From a virus, in IMG/VR virus record IMGVR_UViG_3300017763_000002, positions 62,001 through 126,000 of that record: a stretch of DNA of 64,000 bases; one strand, given 5' to 3'. Each line of letters starts with the position of its first letter. The first letter of the stretch is position 1. Position numbers and translations under genes: made by a program. Below the pieces are notes generated by a model that saw nothing but the letters and a program-made list of their open reading frames with translations, was not told the DNA's origin and ran no database searches. This document shows, in pieces, positions 1 to 8,269 of this stretch.

Positions 1-397
1 CTATGTATTGGCTTTTAAAATACCCGCATTCAGTGTGCTCGTAATCTAAATTGATAGTTTCCATTCTTTCTAGTGGATATTCAAATAGCGACAAGTCTCT
101 AATTCTTGACAAAATTTTTAATTTATTTTCATCTATAATTAAACCTGTCTCTTCTAAAACTTCCCTGCATGCCGCTTTCTCGAGAGATTCTCCAGCTTCT
201 ACTGCTCCACAAAATGGAGACCAGTAACCTCCGAATGGAACTTTAAAATTATTATGTGGGCATACTTCAATTCTCTTAGCTAAAACCACTAACTGACCAA
301 GCCTTAGAATAACCCCTACATTAGTTGATGATCTAAAGTTCGAAGTCGTTATGTCTGCACTGGAATGATGGGCATCCGCTATATTGTCTTTTTTCAA
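1..397 (-). CDS. Nudix hydrolase, C-terminus cut by window edge
   Basis: The complete Nudix box GX5EX7REUXEEXGU is readable on the minus strand at about 130-200 (G-AVEAG-E, seven residues, then REVLEETGL). This family hydrolyses nucleoside diphosphates linked to another moiety, and phage members may clean nucleotide pools or attack capped RNA or ADP-ribose compounds. No stop codon occurs before base 1, so the C-terminus lies outside. No in-frame ATG precedes the box. The best start is a TTG at 397 with GAAAGGA about 7 nt upstream, which makes the gene overlap its upstream neighbour by about 65 bp. That start is uncertain; the domain call is firm. Substrate unknown. Confidence 0.8.
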   Translation of the reverse strand, partial: MKKDNIADAHHSSADITTSNFRSSTNVGVILRLGQLVVLAKRIEVCPHNNFKVPFGGYWSPFCGAVEAGESLEKAACREVLEETGLIIDENKLKILSRIRDLSLFEYPLERMETINLDYEHTECGYFKSQYI

Positions 398-1406
398 TTG
401 TAAATCCTTTCTCTAATTTTTGATCTAATGAATCTTTGTCTTCTGGGTATACACTTTTTTTGATGCTTCCCTCTTCATCCAAAAGCACATAGTACTCAAA
501 AGGTTTACGGAACTGACATATGTAGGCTTTGATTGGGCTTCCATCTTTATCTAAAACTTCCTTACCCTTAGACATCTTGTAGCCATCTTTACCGCAAGAC
601 AAAGGCCCTCCAAATGTGCCGTCTTTAGGGTAAGACTGATCTGAAGCAAAATTGGATTTTGCATTATTTTCTGAAAAATTTTCTAAATAATTCTGTACGC
701 CAGACAGCTCATACTCAAACCCCTCAAGAACATCATCTGATAATTCTTTCATTTTTATTACTCCTGGGCCAGATTCACCCAGCATATCTTTTTCTAGAAC
801 AAATTTTAAAAACAAAAACTCACTAATACTTTTATACTTTGGGTATAATTTTTTAATCGCTAGACAATACATTAAGTCTTGCATGTTGTCGCTGATTTCC
901 TTGCCTTTAAATTTTTGCTTGCTTGATTTGAAGTCTCTTATTATTGCGGATCCGTCTGCGTAAAGAAATAATTTATCGATAAACCCTCTTATGTTATATC
1001 TTTTTTCTCCTTCTTCAATCTGTAAATTAAACTCTTTTTCGGAGAAAGACTTGTCGAGTTTTCCTGGGTCTTTTCCGAAAAAATCGTAGTTTAAACCGTT
1101 GACTACCATTTTGTTTATGTCATCTAGGCTTTCTTGGTTAAAAACGCTTAAGCGCTTTGCATGTTTGTGTACCATTTTTTCGATAGAAGGAACGCACCAA
1201 ATAGTTTGCTCTTTGATTATTAAATCAAAATATTTTTTCCTTCTTACGTTTCCAAGCACTTCAAAAATAAGGTGACATATCCATCCTTTTGATGCGCCAT
1301 CATTGCTTTTGTCTGGAAGTTTTAATACGTACTTGGCCCAATATAACCAAGAACATTGTTGCGCAGTTTTAATTCTGCTGGCGGATAGGAAAATGGGTTT
1401 TTTCAT
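333..1406 (-). CDS. RecB/Cas4-like PD-(D/E)XK exonuclease
   Basis: 357 aa. The N-terminus (SASRIKTAQQCSWLYWAKY) is the classic opening of PD-(D/E)XK nucleases of the RecB/Cas4/AddB type. The core shows an upstream Asp in RGFIDKLF and the catalytic pair in IRDFKSSK near residue 155, followed by a helix with Q and Y (QDLMYCLA). C-terminal cysteines (YICQF, GCPSFQC) together with Cys18 could hold an iron-sulfur cluster as in Cas4/AddB, but this is inferred from spacing only. The ATG overlaps the primase stop as ATGA, so the two are translationally coupled. Likely processes DNA ends during replication and recombination with the nearby RecA. Confidence 0.8.
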   Translation of the reverse strand: MKKPIFLSASRIKTAQQCSWLYWAKYVLKLPDKSNDGASKGWICHLIFEVLGNVRRKKYFDLIIKEQTIWCVPSIEKMVHKHAKRLSVFNQESLDDINKMVVNGLNYDFFGKDPGKLDKSFSEKEFNLQIEEGEKRYNIRGFIDKLFLYADGSAIIRDFKSSKQKFKGKEISDNMQDLMYCLAIKKLYPKYKSISEFLFLKFVLEKDMLGESGPGVIKMKELSDDVLEGFEYELSGVQNYLENFSENNAKSNFASDQSYPKDGTFGGPLSCGKDGYKMSKGKEVLDKDGSPIKAYICQFRKPFEYYVLLDEEGSIKKSVYPEDKDSLDQKLEKGFTIEKRQYSGCPSFQCRHNDFEL

Positions 1407-2443
1407 AAAATTGATTTAATGTTTTTTGATAGATTAGCGCTAAGCTTTCCGCTTCGCGACATTTGTTTACAAGCAGATTTTATTTCAGACAAAGAATCGT
1501 ATTGAATACAAGATTGCAAGTTGTCTTTCCAGCTGATAAATTCATTAGAATTCATATCTCCAAAATCATTTTGTAATGGTTGGTGAATTTTAATTTTACT
1601 TGGCATAAATAAATGAGATATCATTTTTAAAAAATTCTTATAGGAGGCTTCTAGGCCTCGATTATCTTTAGATAAAGCGTCATTATTAAGCGATAATACT
1701 ATGTGGCTAGGGTTAATAAATGTTAGATAATTTAATAGTTTCTTAGAAAGATCTAGCCCGAAAGAAACTAAAACGTTATGTATTCCGTGCGTTTTTAAAT
1801 TTAATAAATCCCCAATACTTTCTACGATAATTACATGCCCGCAATCGCTGATTGATTGTTCTGTTAAAGGGTCTGCGAAAGCAGGATAAACCCAATTGCT
1901 TTTTCTACCTATGTGCTTCCATTTGGGTCTGCTGTCATTGTTATAAATATCTCTGCCAGAAAAACCATGTATTTGTTTATTTTCATTAAAAATTGGAAAC
2001 ACAAACCTGCCATTAAGTTTGCCCGATGTGGCTAAACCTCCTTTTAAGTTTTTTAAAACTTCTGTATCAATGCCTTTGTTGTTATAAAATTTATAATGGG
2101 GTAATAGTCTTGATAGCATATCTTCGGGGTATACTTCTTCCATTTCTATTTTAGATATACTTTCTGATATAATTTTGTCATACTTAAAACCTTTATCGTC
2201 GCTAATATATTTCTTAATTTCTTTAGGGTCATTTGTTCCTAGCGTGACTTGAACTAATTTTTGGAAACTATTAAAAGTAGTATCTTGAACATAATCTTTC
2301 CATACTCCAGAGTTTTTATAAATCTGTAATGCGGTAGGGTTATCTCCATTTCTGAATAGCGCGCTAGTCTGCCAATAGGAGCCTCTATCGCTTAATTTAT
2401 AACCCAGCCTTAATAGGCTGTCTTTAATTTCTTCGGGTTCCAT
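1403..2443 (-). CDS. DNA primase, Toprim (DnaG-like), without zinc-ribbon cysteines
   Basis: Synthesises RNA primers for replication. The N-terminus (LGYKLSDRGSYWQTSALFRNGDNPTALQIY) resembles the phage primase N-domain, but the zinc-binding cysteines are missing. A Toprim core follows: VIIVESIGDLL (catalytic Glu), VLSLNNDALSKDNRG (acidic pair, one Asp replaced by Asn) and NDFGDMNS. I chose the ATG at 2443 because it sits directly after the helicase stop (TAAAATG). An in-frame ATG at 2482 would add 13 residues and a 38-bp overlap and cannot be excluded. Lies in the helicase-primase-nuclease run downstream of the promoter at 3976-4004. Confidence 0.8.
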   Translation of the reverse strand: MEPEEIKDSLLRLGYKLSDRGSYWQTSALFRNGDNPTALQIYKNSGVWKDYVQDTTFNSFQKLVQVTLGTNDPKEIKKYISDDKGFKYDKIISESISKIEMEEVYPEDMLSRLLPHYKFYNNKGIDTEVLKNLKGGLATSGKLNGRFVFPIFNENKQIHGFSGRDIYNNDSRPKWKHIGRKSNWVYPAFADPLTEQSISDCGHVIIVESIGDLLNLKTHGIHNVLVSFGLDLSKKLLNYLTFINPSHIVLSLNNDALSKDNRGLEASYKNFLKMISHLFMPSKIKIHQPLQNDFGDMNSNEFISWKDNLQSCIQYDSLSEIKSACKQMSRSGKLSANLSKNIKSIL

Positions 2444-2444
2444 T

Positions 2445-3965
2445 TTATGAAAAGTTCGGCGCTTGGAAAAAGTTTTCTGCATTATTTAAATTTACGTCTT
2501 CTACATTCATACTATCGGACAAATCTTTCATGTCCCCTTTATCACTAATATTAAAATTAACTATATCCAGATTAATTGAATTCCTGACTTTTGTTCCATC
2601 TGGCATTTCAACTAAACTTAAAGCTCGCACAACGTCTTTTCCTAAATCTCTATGCTTGAGGCAGGTTAATCTATGCGAGCCAAACTCTTCGGGTTCGTTT
2701 TGCAATTCATCTGCAGTCTTTTTTCTTAAGCTAAACAAATGAGAAGAGAACTGCGTGATTCTATCAGAAAGCGAAACAATACTTTCGTCGTCTACTATGT
2801 TATTTGAATTCCTGTTGCCTACTATTCCTGTTCTATTGCTTTGTACGCTAGTCAACATAGCGATCATTGGTTCGTTCTCGAATACGATATCTTTCATAAC
2901 AAGCCTTTTGAACTTATCGACCATTTCTCCTACGACCTGCCATTCAGTCTTAGAACTAAAATTTTCAAAAGTAGTTTTGATATAGTCAAAGTTTAAAATC
3001 ATTCTATTGCCCCTACCAACCTTTGAGTAGTAAAATCTTCTAACTAAATTAATCATATTATCTACAGACATGCCGCCCACATTGTAATAATAGAACTGCA
3101 AGTTTTCTATTTTTTCTAAACCCTGCCTCATTTGATTAACGATTTCCTTGCCCGCGTTTCTCCATTTTCCTGTTTGAACTAAGTGAAGAGGTACTCCTGT
3201 CATAGCCGCGCACTGACGATTCATTATTTCTTCTTTACTCATTTCTCCATTGTCTAAATGGAGCACTGGCACGTTATTATATTTGGATGAAGTTTTTGTA
3301 CAAAAATCCATACAGAACTGAGTTTTTCCAACGCCAGAACGAGCGACAACTACAGTTATATTGCCAGGCTTCAATAGGGATCCATAAAGGTTATTAATTG
3401 ATTCGTGTGGCCCCATGAATCCAAATTCTTCTATTGGGTTTTCGCCCCGCTCCTCCATGATATCTTTCATTTCTGAGAAAATATTTTCTGGGTTATCAGA
3501 CTCCTCCTGGAATACATTGATGTTTTTATTATATATTGAATCAGCGGTATCAACAATCTCAGAATAGGAAGCTGTATTTGGTAGGGATTTAACTTGGTCA
3601 ATTATATCTGATGAAGCTTGGCACAAGATTCTTTTAACTGAAAGTTTTTTAAGTTCTCTTGCGGATGTTAAGACTGAATTCTCAGAGGTCTTTCTCATAG
3701 ATAAAGCCTTAATGTAATCTGCTATGTTTATGTTATCTTCAAAATCTATACCTAAAGATTTTACTCTTTCAGATAAGACTATTTCGTCTACGCTTTCTGT
3801 GTTTTCTAAACTTTGCCTTAGTACGCAAAATATAGTCTTATTAACCTGGCTAGCTTCACTGAAGAAATCATCGTCAGAAATATGATGTGCTATTTCTGGA
3901 TATATTTCAGGGAATTTTATTAAGCCTGATAGAAATTGCTGTTCGCAGTCGTAAGAATAAATCAT
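2445..3965 (-). CDS. dnaB: DnaB-like replicative helicase
   Basis: 506 aa, a normal DnaB length. Residues 1-100 match the DnaB N-terminal helical domain (CEQQFLSGLIKFPEIY). The RecA-like motor begins about residue 190 with Walker A ARSGVGKT at 208-215, the downstream HLDNGEMSKEEIMNRQ (motif 1a-like) and Walker B-like RMILNFDYIK at 321-330. Unwinds DNA at the fork and should work with the adjoining primase. Its ATG is 10 nt downstream of a near-perfect sigma70 -10 box, with no Shine-Dalgarno sequence, so this first gene of the unit is predicted to be on a very short or absent leader. Confidence 0.93.
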   Translation of the reverse strand: MIYSYDCEQQFLSGLIKFPEIYPEIAHHISDDDFFSEASQVNKTIFCVLRQSLENTESVDEIVLSERVKSLGIDFEDNINIADYIKALSMRKTSENSVLTSARELKKLSVKRILCQASSDIIDQVKSLPNTASYSEIVDTADSIYNKNINVFQEESDNPENIFSEMKDIMEERGENPIEEFGFMGPHESINNLYGSLLKPGNITVVVARSGVGKTQFCMDFCTKTSSKYNNVPVLHLDNGEMSKEEIMNRQCAAMTGVPLHLVQTGKWRNAGKEIVNQMRQGLEKIENLQFYYYNVGGMSVDNMINLVRRFYYSKVGRGNRMILNFDYIKTTFENFSSKTEWQVVGEMVDKFKRLVMKDIVFENEPMIAMLTSVQSNRTGIVGNRNSNNIVDDESIVSLSDRITQFSSHLFSLRKKTADELQNEPEEFGSHRLTCLKHRDLGKDVVRALSLVEMPDGTKVRNSINLDIVNFNISDKGDMKDLSDSMNVEDVNLNNAENFFQAPNFS

Positions 3966-3975
3966 GTTAAGAATG

Positions 3976-4004
3976 ATAATACCACAGGTTTAACTGTATG
4001 TCAA
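3976..4004 (-). promoter_or_regulatory. Sigma70-type promoter for dnaB-primase-nuclease unit
   Basis: On the minus strand, TTGACA (3999-4004), a 17-bp spacer and TATTAT (3976-3981). The -10 ends 10 nt before the dnaB ATG. The -35 overlaps the stop codon of the upstream 85-residue gene. Confidence 0.85.
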
Positions 4005-4258
4005 TCTTCTTCTGGGTTGATATTGGGTCTTGTGGCTTCTTCAACTTCACACAAGTAACTTTCCGCAGCTTTCCTGATCCCCATCTCAACTATAGCAGAA
4101 GAACTTTGAGACACAACTTCCGGGACTCCGTTTTGATCTACAAAGAACAAAAGAAAGCCTCCGCTTTCTTCTGATGATCCTGAGAATTCATATATTTTTT
4201 GCAGTACAGACTCGGGCATACTGAACTTTGGGATTTTATCTGGATTAAAATCTTCCAC
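4001..4258 (-). CDS. Hypothetical 85-aa protein
   Basis: Not recognised. An acidic, soluble small protein with a hydrophobic stretch (GGFLLFFVD) and an acidic C-terminus (NPEED). The start is GTG at 4258, placed immediately after the TAG stop of the upstream nuclease gene. An AAAGGTG lies 11 nt upstream and could act as a weak Shine-Dalgarno, or as a copy of the GTGTA element described elsewhere in this window. Its end overlaps the -35 box of the dnaB promoter, so it is the last gene of the RecA unit. Confidence 0.65.
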   Translation of the reverse strand: MEDFNPDKIPKFSMPESVLQKIYEFSGSSEESGGFLLFFVDQNGVPEVVSQSSSAIVEMGIRKAAESYLCEVEEATRPNINPEED

Positions 4259-4663
4259 CTATTTAAGTACACCTTTATTTATTAGCTCATCTATTTCTTT
4301 TTCTGAGAACACTTCAATTAGCTTAATGTCGTTCATGTCGCAAAACTCTCGCTTTTGATGGTCTCGCCTCATTTGTGATATGAAATTAATTTTATTTTTA
4401 CCATGAAAAAAGGGGACATACTTTACATGTTGTCTGCCCTGAACTTCTATAGCCACTCTTTTGTTGGCATTATAAAAATCAAAAGACATTTTTGTTCCAG
4501 CTAGAGGGAACTCTTCAAATACGATATGGTTGTTCCATATTTTATTTAATTTTGATTTTACTCTAAATTGAATTTTACTTCGACTAGGCCCTGACCAGTC
4601 AATTCTATACTTGTGGGGTTTAGTGATTTTTTTGACAGAACCTAATAAGGTTTTAAATTCCAT
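4259..4663 (-). CDS. Vsr/DUF559-like (EDxHD) endonuclease
   Basis: 134 aa. Nuclease core: Asp62 in MSFDFYNANK, then AIEVQGRQH with Glu73, Gly76 and His79, and a later Asp101/Lys104 (RRDHQKREF) before NDIKLIEVF. This is the arrangement of the Vsr-like EDxHD branch of the PD-(D/E)XK fold. Substrate is not evident: mismatch or branched-DNA cleavage are both possible. The gene overlaps the end of recA by 11 bp, and this position between recA and dnaB suggests a resolving or repair nuclease. A homing-endonuclease origin is also possible, but no intron or disrupted host gene is seen. Confidence 0.65.
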   Translation of the reverse strand: MEFKTLLGSVKKITKPHKYRIDWSGPSRSKIQFRVKSKLNKIWNNHIVFEEFPLAGTKMSFDFYNANKRVAIEVQGRQHVKYVPFFHGKNKINFISQMRRDHQKREFCDMNDIKLIEVFSEKEIDELINKGVLK

Positions 4664-5750
4664 CTACTAAATTTTTAAACTCAAGATAGAGAAAATCAAG
4701 CAATTCTTGGTTCTGTTCTAAATAATTTAAGAACTTTTGTTCGCCTTGGAATTTGCTTTCGCATTCAATATTTTTAGCTTTTAACTCTTCTTTGATTTCT
4801 TCTGATAAAGATATCCACGCTCCGCTTTTAGATGCCATTTGAAATGTAAACATTAAGTCAGATATTTCCCTAGACTTCCAGATGGAGTTGCCATCTTTTT
4901 GTCCGTATCTAACTGGGTACCTTACAAGGCTACCAGTCTTTTCATTAACACTTTTTCTGAACCTGATTCTACAATAGTGTCCAAGAGGATCTCCTTTATC
5001 GTCTATTCTCGTGGCCGATGGATTACTGTACATCACATCCCCGCTCCACCTTTCTTCAAATTCTAGGATGAAATTAGCATAGTGTTTTACAGCATTACCT
5101 CCTGCTTGTTTTACTTTTGGGCCACCTCTTGAAGCATAAGGGTTTGTTGCAACTTCAACTCTAACTTGAGAAGTTAAAATCATCATATGCCCCATTTTGC
5201 TGATTGGCAGAACCATTTTTTTTAAGAAAACAGATGTTATGAGCGCTCCGCCTGCAACTTGCTCAGGCTCGTCAAAACCTTTATCTATGTCATTAATTCT
5301 GCAAAGTGCATCAACACTATCCACAATGAACATGAATTTTCTACCTTCTTTATTATTGAATACAAGCTCTCTTATGAGTTCAAAAACTTTTTCAAAAATA
5401 TTACAGTCAAATACAAAAAATCTTTCAGGGGCAGGGTCTATCCCGCTTCTAGAAATTATTTCAGGACTTAGCCTACCTTCGCTTTTTATTACTATGATCA
5501 TGGCATCATCCCCAAAATGATCTTGAAAATGCTTGGCAAACCCAAGCGCACAGCTAGTCTTCCCCCCTTCATTTACCCCAGTAAACCTATGTGCTCCTGG
5601 CGTTAATCCACCCCCCAGGGCAATATCTAGATTAATACTTCCAGATGGAATTTTATAATTTAAGTCTTCAAAATTATTGAAATGATATTTTTTATTGTTT
5701 TTGTCAGATAAAAAAGAATTGATCTGATCTAAAGCTTCTGTCTTAGCCAT
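4653..5750 (-). CDS. recA: RecA/UvsX-like recombinase
   Basis: 365 aa. Strand-exchange ATPase. Walker A is GVNEGGKT at residues 58-65 and Walker B is FMFIVD at 139-144. Between them lies the RecA-type PSGSINLDIALGGGLTPGAH approach, and after them TSQVRVEVATNPYASRGGPK with the LTSQ sensor region. The C-terminus is shorter and more divergent than bacterial RecA, as in phage UvsX-type proteins. Its start lies 8 bp inside the preceding small gene and is preceded by a strong AAGGAGG, in contrast to first genes of units, which lack one. Expected partners are the SSB at 30035 and possibly the annealing-like protein at 42802. Confidence 0.9.
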   Translation of the reverse strand: MAKTEALDQINSFLSDKNNKKYHFNNFEDLNYKIPSGSINLDIALGGGLTPGAHRFTGVNEGGKTSCALGFAKHFQDHFGDDAMIIVIKSEGRLSPEIISRSGIDPAPERFFVFDCNIFEKVFELIRELVFNNKEGRKFMFIVDSVDALCRINDIDKGFDEPEQVAGGALITSVFLKKMVLPISKMGHMMILTSQVRVEVATNPYASRGGPKVKQAGGNAVKHYANFILEFEERWSGDVMYSNPSATRIDDKGDPLGHYCRIRFRKSVNEKTGSLVRYPVRYGQKDGNSIWKSREISDLMFTFQMASKSGAWISLSEEIKEELKAKNIECESKFQGEQKFLNYLEQNQELLDFLYLEFKNLVDGI

Positions 5751-6075
5751 TTAGGAACCTCCTTGTTGTTAGTTTATTTATTTTTTTATGTGGAACACTT
5801 CCGCCGGATTTTCTCCCAATCCTGTAGTTTTTATATTTACTTTCTGGGCTCTGGCAAAATTCTTTATATTGTCTTTGTATTATTCTTCTCCCTTGGTCTG
5901 TTTTAAAGAAGAATAGTGATTTAATTTTTTCTTTTAAAGAAAACTTTTCCCAAAATAATGGGTGTTCATATTTTTTAAGTAAACTATTTAAAATACTATA
6001 CTGCTTTACATAGTCTTGCTTGCAGGTTAAGCTTTCTTTTATTAATAGCTTTTCTAGAACTGTTTTCTTTTTCAC
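5743..6075 (-). CDS. Hypothetical basic protein upstream of recA
   Basis: 110 aa, not recognised. Highly basic (Lys/Arg-rich, ending KKINKLTTRRFLNG) and without membrane segments, so nucleic-acid binding is possible but unproven. There is no internal methionine. The start is GTG at 6075, only 6 nt after the -10 box of a consensus promoter and without a Shine-Dalgarno. Overlaps recA by 8 bp, so it is the leader gene of the recA unit and may be a recombination accessory factor. Confidence 0.65.
   Translation of the reverse strand: MKKKTVLEKLLIKESLTCKQDYVKQYSILNSLLKKYEHPLFWEKFSLKEKIKSLFFFKTDQGRRIIQRQYKEFCQSPESKYKNYRIGRKSGGSVPHKKINKLTTRRFLNG
5758..5764 (-). promoter_or_regulatory. Strong Shine-Dalgarno of recA
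   Basis: AAGGAGG on the minus strand, 7 nt before the recA ATG at 5750. It shows that the host ribosome uses canonical anti-SD pairing, and so makes the lack of SD sites at first genes of operons meaningful. Confidence 0.85.
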
Positions 6076-6081
6076 TCAGGA

Positions 6082-6110
6082 AGTATAACACATAAATTAA
6101 ACTATGTCAA
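6082..6110 (-). promoter_or_regulatory. Sigma70-type promoter for recA unit
   Basis: TTGACA (6105-6110), 17-bp spacer, TATACT (6082-6087) on the minus strand. The -10 ends 6 nt before the GTG start at 6075, so transcription would begin at or next to the start codon. The -35 overlaps the 3' end of the membrane-protein gene. Confidence 0.85.
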
Positions 6111-8012
6111 TACATTATATTTCGGGGGAGCGGACCTGATAAACTTTTGCATTTCATCTTTGTACTCGTGAGGCAAGTATTCTTCGTTTTCTATAGCCTC
6201 TAATTTTTTAACCACAGAATGGTAGTATTTGTGACTAAGGTCAAAGTGTTCAGTAGGTATTACAAATTGATGTACCCTACCTAGATTGTCTCCAATTGAA
6301 ACAATCTTTTCTGAATTATCTAAGATGCAAACTGTTTCAGATAAATTAAAATTTTTAAATAAAGATTTTAATTCTGAAGTGTTTCTTGTTTCTGCGTAAG
6401 TGTTTTTTAGGGAATCTATTAATTTTTCTTGAGCTGAAACCTCTTCTTTGAGTAATTCAATTTCTTTTTTAATTTCGTCTTTGTCTTTTTCTAGATCTAT
6501 TTTTTGTTTAGAAAGGGATTCAGACTCTTGTTTTAATTTTAATATTTTTTGACTGACTTCATCTTTCTTCTGATTTAAATTATTTTGTAAAGAGATTACA
6601 TTCTCTCTTTCGATTTTTAGAGAATCTTCTTTACCTTTGATTATTATATTTTGTTCTTGTACTTGAGCCTTTTTTGAATTAATTTTATTTTTGATTTGAA
6701 CCAGCTTAGCGTTATGGTTTAATGATTCTTTTTTTAGTTCGTCTAACTGTTCATGTTTAGATCTTAATTCTCTTTCCATCATTTCTAGCTCTGTCTTTTT
6801 CGAGTCTACATCTTCTTCTGTTTTATTATAAAGAACTTCATAATTTTCTATTTTGTTTTTAAGATCATTTAATTCTAAGGTTTTTTCTTCAACACCTTTC
6901 TTTGCCGCTTCGTATTGTTCTCTTATTTTATTGTTAGCTTTTTTAGATACAGGGAAATGTTTTTCAATACTAATATTTGCGGCGATAACTAAAAGTATAG
7001 CCAAGGGGTCAAAAACTAATACGAGAATGATAATAACAATCCTAACTGCTTGAGAGATATCAAACTCTTTACCCGTAAAGTCAGCAATAGCTTCCGCAAC
7101 ATATTTAACTGGACCGACTTCAGCTTCTAGCTGTCTTGCGCTATCAGCAAAACCTATTTTACCAGTTTCTAGTTCGTCTATTCTTCCGTAAGCTTCGGAT
7201 ATCTTGAGATTAAATTGTTCTATTTGGGGTTGAACTGAGGTGTCTTTATTAGAGCTAGATTCTCTAAAGTTTGTTATTTTTTGTTCTATGGTATTAATTT
7301 TTTCGTTTGCAGACTGCCTAAAGGAATTTATGTTATTGTTATAATTTTTAATTTCATTTGATGTCGCTTCTCTTTCAGGAGATTGGCTGGATTTTAGTTC
7401 TTCAATTTTTTTCTTTTTGCTTGAAAATAAACCGCCAGAAGAACTTTCTAAATCAGATAAAACTTTATCCATTTTTATAATTTTATTATTAGATTCATCA
7501 ATTCTATTTTGTTCAAAAGCAATATCCTTATTAAGCTGTGATGTTATGTCTTTTATTTTTTGATTTTCAGAATCAATATCAAGTCTACTTGTAGATTGCT
7601 TGTTAGACATACTAGACTTTAATCTATTTATATTTTCTTGCTGTCTTGTTATATATTCATTTTCTCTAGATATTTTGTTATCTATAACTTCTATTTTGGC
7701 AACAGTTTTTTCTGTTGTTGTTTGGTGTTCTATATGTGCTTTAGATAAAAAGCCAAAAATTCCCATGCTGGTTATTGCCATAAGAGTTAAGGTTGCAAAG
7801 CTTAGGTAGCTTTTTATTAGTAGCGGAGAACTTTTCCAATTTCTATGGAGCCATATAGCGGTAACTATTTTTCCTACTTCGAGCACTCCACCCATTATAA
7901 TAACAGATTTTATAGAACCTGGAAAAATTGTGGCAAGACCAATAACACTAAAGTAAGCAGCTATAGAAGAAATGCTTAGTGCAGATAGAATATATAATAA
8001 ACAAAAAAACAT
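6102..8012 (-). CDS. Membrane protein with two long coiled coils
   Basis: 636 aa. Three hydrophobic segments near the N-terminus (about 4-27, 33-55 and 65-92) and a fourth at about 320-350 (IVIIILVLVFDPLAILLVIA). Two long Lys/Glu/Gln-rich coiled coils fill 95-290 and 355-545. The C-terminal about 90 residues form a small globular region (ETVCILDNSEKIVSIGD). I know similar DPLAILLVIAAN-type proteins only as uncharacterised phage membrane proteins. An inner-membrane scaffold or sensor, superinfection exclusion, or a lysis-timing role are guesses. It sits between the recA and NrdB genes and ends over the recA-unit promoter. Confidence 0.7.
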   Translation of the reverse strand: MFFCLLYILSALSISSIAAYFSVIGLATIFPGSIKSVIIMGGVLEVGKIVTAIWLHRNWKSSPLLIKSYLSFATLTLMAITSMGIFGFLSKAHIEHQTTTEKTVAKIEVIDNKISRENEYITRQQENINRLKSSMSNKQSTSRLDIDSENQKIKDITSQLNKDIAFEQNRIDESNNKIIKMDKVLSDLESSSGGLFSSKKKKIEELKSSQSPEREATSNEIKNYNNNINSFRQSANEKINTIEQKITNFRESSSNKDTSVQPQIEQFNLKISEAYGRIDELETGKIGFADSARQLEAEVGPVKYVAEAIADFTGKEFDISQAVRIVIIILVLVFDPLAILLVIAANISIEKHFPVSKKANNKIREQYEAAKKGVEEKTLELNDLKNKIENYEVLYNKTEEDVDSKKTELEMMERELRSKHEQLDELKKESLNHNAKLVQIKNKINSKKAQVQEQNIIIKGKEDSLKIERENVISLQNNLNQKKDEVSQKILKLKQESESLSKQKIDLEKDKDEIKKEIELLKEEVSAQEKLIDSLKNTYAETRNTSELKSLFKNFNLSETVCILDNSEKIVSIGDNLGRVHQFVIPTEHFDLSHKYYHSVVKKLEAIENEEYLPHEYKDEMQKFIRSAPPKYNVLT

Positions 8013-8023
8013 AATTTTATATA

Positions 8024-8248
8024 TTAATATGGGCCGCCTAGATTGGAATTTGGATATCTATCTGACCTTGGATTTTTGCTGTTAGTATTATTACCACTAT
8101 TTGAATTAGGGTAATAGTTCGAGTCATTATCGTTGCCGTAATAGCCTCGATCTTGTTTTCTTTTGGATGAATTAAACACTCCTTGGTTGGAGTAGTTTGG
8201 CTTAGTTAAACTTGTAGGGGTTTGGTTGTTTGGGTAATTGATACTCAT
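8024..8248 (-). CDS. Low-complexity Asn/Ser/Tyr/Gly-rich small protein
   Basis: 74 aa with no recognisable domain. About two thirds is Asn, Ser, Gly, Tyr, Pro and Asp (for example GNDNDSNYYPNSNSG), as in disordered linkers or small virion proteins. Preceded by a GTGTAATAC element ending 7 nt before the ATG, the arrangement seen at virion genes in this window. It may be expressed late despite lying next to nrdB. Could be spurious, but the spacing and start context support it. Confidence 0.55.
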   Translation of the reverse strand: MSINYPNNQTPTSLTKPNYSNQGVFNSSKRKQDRGYYGNDNDSNYYPNSNSGNNTNSKNPRSDRYPNSNLGGPY

Positions 8249-8254
8249 ACAAGA

Positions 8255-8263
8255 GTATTACAC
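8255..8263 (-). promoter_or_regulatory. GTGTA-type start-proximal element (8248 gene)
   Basis: GTGTAATAC on the minus strand; GTGTA is 10 nt before the ATG. No TTGACA-like -35 at 17 bp. Member of the proposed second promoter class. Confidence 0.45.
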
Positions 8264-8269
8264 GTATTT

